From: Calliopum simillimum
Taxonomy: Eukaryota; Arthropoda; Insecta; Diptera; Lauxaniidae
Length of the DNA stretch: 64,000 bases
Reading direction: 5' to 3'
Assembly (NCBI GenBank): GCA_951812925.1
Contig: OX638369.1
Location: 22,969,329 to 23,033,328, forward strand
Position numbers and translations under genes: made by a program. The notes beneath the pieces are model-generated. The model was not told the origin of the DNA and did no database searches. It was given only the letters and a program-made list of their open reading frames with translations. Positions 59,322 to 64,000 of the stretch are shown here, piece after piece; position 1 is the first letter of the stretch, and each line of letters starts with the position of its first letter.

Positions 59322-59875
59322 CACAGTCCTGCGTTTTTGAAAAAGTTAAAAAAGTATGAAATGAGAGTAAGTGATTTTTATAAATTTTTCATCGCTGAAA
59401 CCGAATATCACCTCTGATTTTGAAGTGCAAGAAACGCTTTAGTCTAGTTCACTTTTGACAGCGGCATTGAATAGCCCTGAGCTTTCTCTTTAAAGCATAC
59501 TTTTAACCTTTTCAATTGAATCATTATTTTCCAAGATATCATCGATTGAAGTAAAGGTATCACTAATTCCTGTAAAGGACTATATTCAATTTGTATACCT
59601 TTACTTCAATGAATGATGTCTCGGAAACTAATGATCCAATTGGAAATATTAAAAATATATTTTAAAGAGAAAACTTAGGGCTATTCAATGCCGCTGTCAA
59701 AAGACTACTTTAAGGATGTACGCCATATGTTTGAAAATTGCGTTTTCTGCACTCTAAATCAAAGATAACTCGGATTTCAGACGTGACGGAGCAAATCGGA
59801 GGTCATATTCGGATTAAGCAAGCAAAAATCTATAAAAATCATCTACTCTGATCTTTTTTTCATCGCATGGCTGTG
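59322..59875. mobile_element. Palindromic MITE, TTA target duplication
   Basis: The ends CACAGTCCTGCG and CGCATGGCTGTG are near-complementary and flanked by TTA (59319-59321 and 59876-59878). The arms pair along their whole length around a centre near 59600, for example TTTTGACAGCGGCATTGAAT (59454) with its complement near 59688. Same end motif and target duplication as 2005-2584. No coding capacity. Confidence 0.87.
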
Positions 59876-59879
59876 TTAT

Positions 59880-61370
59880 CTGACGATTGGCGTAAAACAA
59901 TTTTTGAATCATAGCACTTTCATCTTTTACCTATTTATGGCCATGATCTGCCACTGTGTGCTGATGATTTCTTATCTCTTATTTCAAATTCAACAATTTA
60001 ATCCATACCAACTTTTTATAACTCTGTGCGATGTAACTTCCGACTTACAATTAAAATTTTTGGATAGTCGTTGTTTCTAAATAATTTTACTAAACTTTGT
60101 TCCCAAACAAAATTGTTGGGACTGTGTTTTACACGTACTTATTTATTTTTCAATTTTTCAAACTTAATAATGAAGTTTAATTAACATACATACTTAGAAC
60201 ATCATTTGTAAATTTTTTTCTTAATTTTTTATTTTTTGGCTTAACTCAATTGGACTCAAAACATATTTTATTTCACAAAAAGAAAAAACCGTCCACAATA
60301 ACTCTGCTAAAAAAAAAAATATTGTTCAAGATAATTTACGAATTTATAATGCATGATAAGTCCCACGAAATGTATTTTTAAGAACCGTTGCATGAAAAAA
60401 GCGACAAATCAGCCGCAATCCATTTTCTTATCTCACCACACATTTTCGAGTAGAGTACAACTAAGTAATAAGGAAATGCAAAAAAATCTGGTCAAAAATA
60501 CACACACACATGAGAGTATTGTGATGTGACAAACAAACAAACAAACAAGGATGCAGTTACGTGCTGTCAAGCAGATATTGCAAAATTTTATTGACAACGT
60601 ACAACAACGTCAAAAAAACTAAAAAAAAAAAAAGAACAGAAAACTCTCAAACAGATCGAACAAACAAACAAATGAAGGAAGGAATCAACCAACAAAATCA
60701 CAAAATAACAGTTGTATGAAAATTCCCTTCAAAGTGCCATGCTGCAAAGTGCATACGACTTTTATTCTTATTGTTGCTGCTGCTGCTACTATTGCTGTTG
60801 CCTTTGCAGTAAATAACTGTGCCGCACGAATTATGGCCAATGAAAATCGAAATACTTTTATTTATTCTCTCTGATTTTGCTCAGTTTTATTTTATACGGA
60901 TTATCGAAATTAATGCAAAACAGCGGCAGCAGCAACAACAACAGCCTCCAACTCTGTACGGCAACAGATGATGATGCGCTGGAATTTAACTAAATTTGGC
61001 AAATTTGGGCAATGAAAATAAATAAAACTTTGGCTGTCTCTGGGCAAAACTGTAAAGAATAAAAGAAATCGAATACCATCACAACACCGATTGTTTTTGG
61101 CTGTTGCTGCTGCTGCTGTTGCTGTTGTATTGTCATTAGCAATTTGTAAGTCATTTGTAAAAAATATCCAATAATGTGACAGCAAACAATAAAGGGTTAA
61201 ACATTCAAATGAAATTTTATTGCCATGTCAATTTGCCGTTTGTCGTGAGTGAAATTTTCATGTTAAATTCCAAATTACAGTAGGACGACAATCATTTATT
61301 GAGAATTGATGATGTATGGAAAGAACTTGATGTGCTACTTACTTACGATTATTTTGATAATTTCAGTAAA
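59880..61370. other. Non-coding DNA with triplet runs
   Basis: (ACAA)n at 60532-60548, TGCTGCTGCTGC near 60775, AGCAGCAACAACAAC near 60928 and TGCTGCTGCTGCTG near 61104. No gene seen. Confidence 0.5.
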
Positions 61371-61374
61371 ATTC

Positions 61375-61725
61375 TGAGAATGTTGAAAAAATCTAAAAGT
61401 TTTGATTCAGATTGATAAATGTTTAAGAATATTGAAAATGTTGAAGAAAAAAATTGTGCAAATCAGAGTCGAAAAAAAGCATCAAAAAATATTGAAAAAT
61501 CCAAATAAAGGTTAAAAAGTCAGGAAGAGTCAAAAGATTTTAAGAAATGTTGAAGAAAATAAACTCGAAAAACCGAAAATGTAAAAAAATTCGAATTGAG
61601 TCAAAAAATTCGAAAAATGTTTAAGTGACGAAAAAATTTCAAAGCCGAAAATATTTACAAATTGTCGAAAAATAATGAAAATCTGAAAAATGTTAAAAAA
61701 AATCAAAAAGAGTCGCAAAAGCTTG
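61375..61725 (+). repeat. Degenerate TTGAAAAAT/TCGAAAAATG array
   Basis: TTGAAAAAAT, TCGAAAAATG and AAAAAGTC words recur every 15-40 bases without a fixed period; similar in style to the 42178 minisatellite. Confidence 0.5.
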
Positions 61726-61938
61726 GTAAAATTTGATGGAAAACAGTTCAAGATATACCCCCAATAATAAAAATACAAGTTTATTTTTTCTTTTCAATAT
61801 ATTATAAATGGGTTTATTTGAAAGTGGAATAAGTTCAATTTCGTAAAAATCAAGTTTATGGTAGTTATAGCTAGCTATATATGCCCTTTTTTTATATTGA
61901 AAATTACAGACTCATTAGACCACGATTTCATCATAAAT

Positions 61939-62599
61939 CAAGGGTGTCAGCGTTTTCAAATCACTGAGCCAAACGAATGCAGCGCAGTCAGCGTTGCTTT
62001 TACAACAACTTTAAATTCGAGTAACAACAAACAAAAAACAATTTTTTGTTGTTTTTTCAAGCCTCGTTTACAACAACAATAATACTTCAACAATTTTAAA
62101 ATTTCTAAGAACTAGGACACACACAAAAATTAGGGGAACTCACGCGTTGATGCGCAATGCCCTTGCGTCGTTGCGAAAGTGCAATTTGCTAAAGTTTGAT
62201 ATTAGTAAAATAACAAAAATATTGCCGAAAATTTCGCACTACTTTTGCAATTTCTCAAGATGGAAATATTCACATTGATCGTTCAGGCGTTAGTGCGTAA
62301 AAGGCTTGCATTTTCGCAACTGCGCATCAACGCATTAATGCCCATATTGTTTGTCGTTTTTGTTTTTGATGCGACGTAGTCTTTGTTGTTGTTTTATGTT
62401 GGTTCGAGTTCGATTTTGTGTGTACGCAAAAAAAGCAACAAAAACGCGAAATTTTGACGAGCGTGAAAAAAAACAACAAAAATTATTTCTGTGAATGTTG
62501 TACAGAATTATTGATGTTGTTGGGATTGTTGTACAGAAATATTGATGTTGTTGGGTCGAGCCAAAATAGGCTCACTTTTCTTCTACGCTGACACCCTTG
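61939..62599. mobile_element. hAT-like MITE with perfect 8-bp target duplication
   Basis: Perfect 15-bp inverted ends CAAGGGTGTCAGCGT (61939-61953) and its complement (62585-62599). TCATAAAT flanks both sides (61931-61938 and 62600-62607). Inside, GCGTTGATGCGCA near 62144 is perfectly inverted near 62323. A ~29-base unit with GTTGTACAGAA and TATTGATGTTGTTGGG is duplicated near 62498-62553. No transposase. An 8-base duplication and C-A-rich ends fit hAT. Confidence 0.92.
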
Positions 62600-63305
62600 T
62601 CATAAATTACTCAAAAGAACTTTTCATGAAAAGCATTTTTACAAAAATGATTTTTCATCTACTGCTATGCAGAAGGTTTTGCTTTTAAATCAATCTAAAA
62701 AATTTATCAAATTTTGTTGGTCTGAATGGGCTTATTCCACTTTCATTTATAATAAATTAAAAAATTTGTTATACTTTTGTATGACTTATTCCATTTTCAG
62801 TCACAAAATATTATGTAAATAAAAGCAAATGAAAATTAAAACTTAGAAAAATTTTACTTTAAAAACTGTTGTTGTTTCTTTTCTTTCTTTTTTTTTGCCC
62901 AAGTAGGGCTCTGGAAATAAATAACAACAACAATAACAACAATAATAACAACAAAAAGTTATTGTCAGACCTACTTTCGGAGATATAGCCATTAGAAGTT
63001 TGAGATATATCTTTTATAAAAATTATTATTAGTTGGGAACCCCTAGAACGATTTTGATAATATTAGTGTCATACGAAAGATATGCTAACTTGCTACAAAA
63101 TCTACCAAAAAAATTTTAGTCCGAGTCGTGGTTTTAGAGATATTGCAAATTTTCAGAAATTTTGACTATTTTTTTTTTTTAATGCACTATTTTTTCAAAA
63201 ACTGTATCATTATTGCATACTTTTAGTAAGATCTTATAAAAGCCGAATTTATTTCTTTTCATTTGACATGCAATTTGTATCTGATTTCTTGCATTATTAT
63301 ATTTT
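62600..63305. other. AT-rich non-coding DNA
   Basis: CAACAACAATAACAACAATAAT run near 62926-62951 (broken by T). Nothing else recognised. Confidence 0.5.
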
Positions 63306-63315
63306 TCTATAGGAA

Positions 63316-64000
63316 AACGCTTTGCGCTTTACGCTTTGCGCTTTGAGCTTTGCACTTTACGCTTTGCTCTTTACGCTTTGCGCTTTACGCTTTCCGCTTT
63401 ACACTTTGCTCTTTGCGCTTCACGCTTTGCGCTTTACCCTCTGCGCTTTCCGCTTTACACTTTGCTCTTTATGCTTTTCGCTTTGCGCTTTACGCTTTGC
63501 GCTTTACGCTTTGCACTTTGCGCTTTACACTTTGCTATTTACGCTTTTCGCTTTGCACTTTGCGCTTAACGCTTTGCGCTTTACGCTTTAAGCTTTGCTC
63601 TTTACGCTTATCGATTTGCACTTTGCGCTTTACTCTTTGCGCTTTCCGCTTTACACTTTGCTCTTTACGCTTATCGATTTGCACTTTGCGCTTTACGCTT
63701 TGCGCTTTATGCTTTGCGCTTTTCGCTTAACGCTTTACGCTTTGCGCTTTGAGCTTTGCACTTTACGCTTTGCTCTTTGCGCTTCACGCTTTACGCTTTG
63801 CGCTTTCCGCTTTACACTTTGCTCTTTATGCTTTTCGCTTTGCGCTTTACGCTTTGCGCTTTACGCTTTGCACTTTGCGCTTTACACTTTGCTATTTACG
63901 CTTTTCGCTTTGCACTTTGCGCTTAACGCTTTGCGCTTTACGCTTTAAGCTTTGCTCTTTACGCTTATCGATTTGCACTTTGCGCTTTACTCTTTGCGCT
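63316..64000 (+). repeat. CGCTTTGCGCTTTA satellite with ~360-bp higher-order period
   Basis: Six-base words GCGCTT, TACGCTT, TGCACTT and TCCGCTT fill the region to the window edge. A long block (GCTCTTTACGCTTATCG then ATTTGCACTTTGCGC) at ~63596 recurs at ~63953, and other blocks repeat at 357-366 bases. The array's open frames in three phases are repeat by-products. It continues beyond the window. Confidence 0.93.

Noticed and set aside
63322..63948. Several frames of 77-126 codons rich in ALRFTLC
   Set aside because: Translations of the CGCTTT satellite in three phases; no start context or domain.

Overview
The window looks like non-coding, repeat-packed DNA from a schizophoran (higher) fly. 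It is strongly AT-rich, full of (CAA)n, (CAG)n and poly(A/T) tracts, and carries fly-type mobile elements: a Penelope-like element, Tc1/mariner relics, a jockey-like LINE scrap and many palindromic MITEs. I found no convincing host protein-coding exon on either strand, so the stretch is best read as a very large intron or an intergenic region. I cannot name the species. All the recognisable protein-coding similarity belongs to transposable elements.

Layout. 1-1.5 kb: plain AT-rich DNA. 1.5-3.7 kb: degenerate TTGATAGA-type array split by a tandem dimer of a palindromic MITE with TTA target duplication. 5.3-6.8 kb: family A repeat and a double palindrome (family D). 10.0-11.4 kb: four ~140-bp repeats, then an internally deleted Tc1-like transposon with perfect 26-bp inverted ends. 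11.7-13.0 kb: family G repeat, then family A copy. 15.6-17.1 kb: seven ~210-bp tandem repeats. 18.6-19.2 kb: frameshifted transposase relic; 19.6-19.8 kb: tRNA-like repeat. 22.0-22.7 kb: LINE reverse-transcriptase scrap and a minisatellite. 24.7-26.0 kb: ~50-bp minisatellite abutting a nearly intact Penelope-like element (26.1-28.7 kb, minus strand) with reverse transcriptase, GIY-YIG endonuclease and a probable hammerhead ribozyme. 30-31.6 kb: family A copy apparently nested in an older palindromic element. 32.7-35.3 kb: small inverted-end element, family G copy, ~950-bp foldback. 37.7-39.9 kb: CCAAGA-rich palindromic element and two further tandem arrays. 42.2-50.5 kb: minisatellite, partial family G, partial foldback, and two large inverted-repeat structures. 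51.4-53.2 kb: hexanucleotide satellite complex with an embedded tRNA-like unit. 54.6-55.9 kb: second tRNA-like repeat and an inverted family G copy. 58.2-59.9 kb: repeat pair, retroelement-type primer-binding-site match, tandem duplication, and another TTA-flanked palindrome. 61.9-62.6 kb: hAT-like MITE with a perfect 8-bp target duplication. 63.3 kb to the end: CGCTTT-type satellite running out of the window.

The genes do not form a pathway. The Penelope element is the only near-complete gene-bearing unit: its reverse transcriptase, endonuclease and ribozyme would work together in retrotransposition, but one in-frame stop separates the two protein domains. The most striking general property is the number of independent long inverted repeats, at least eight, plus short-period satellites. 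Coordinates of repeat families are approximate unless a target duplication is stated.
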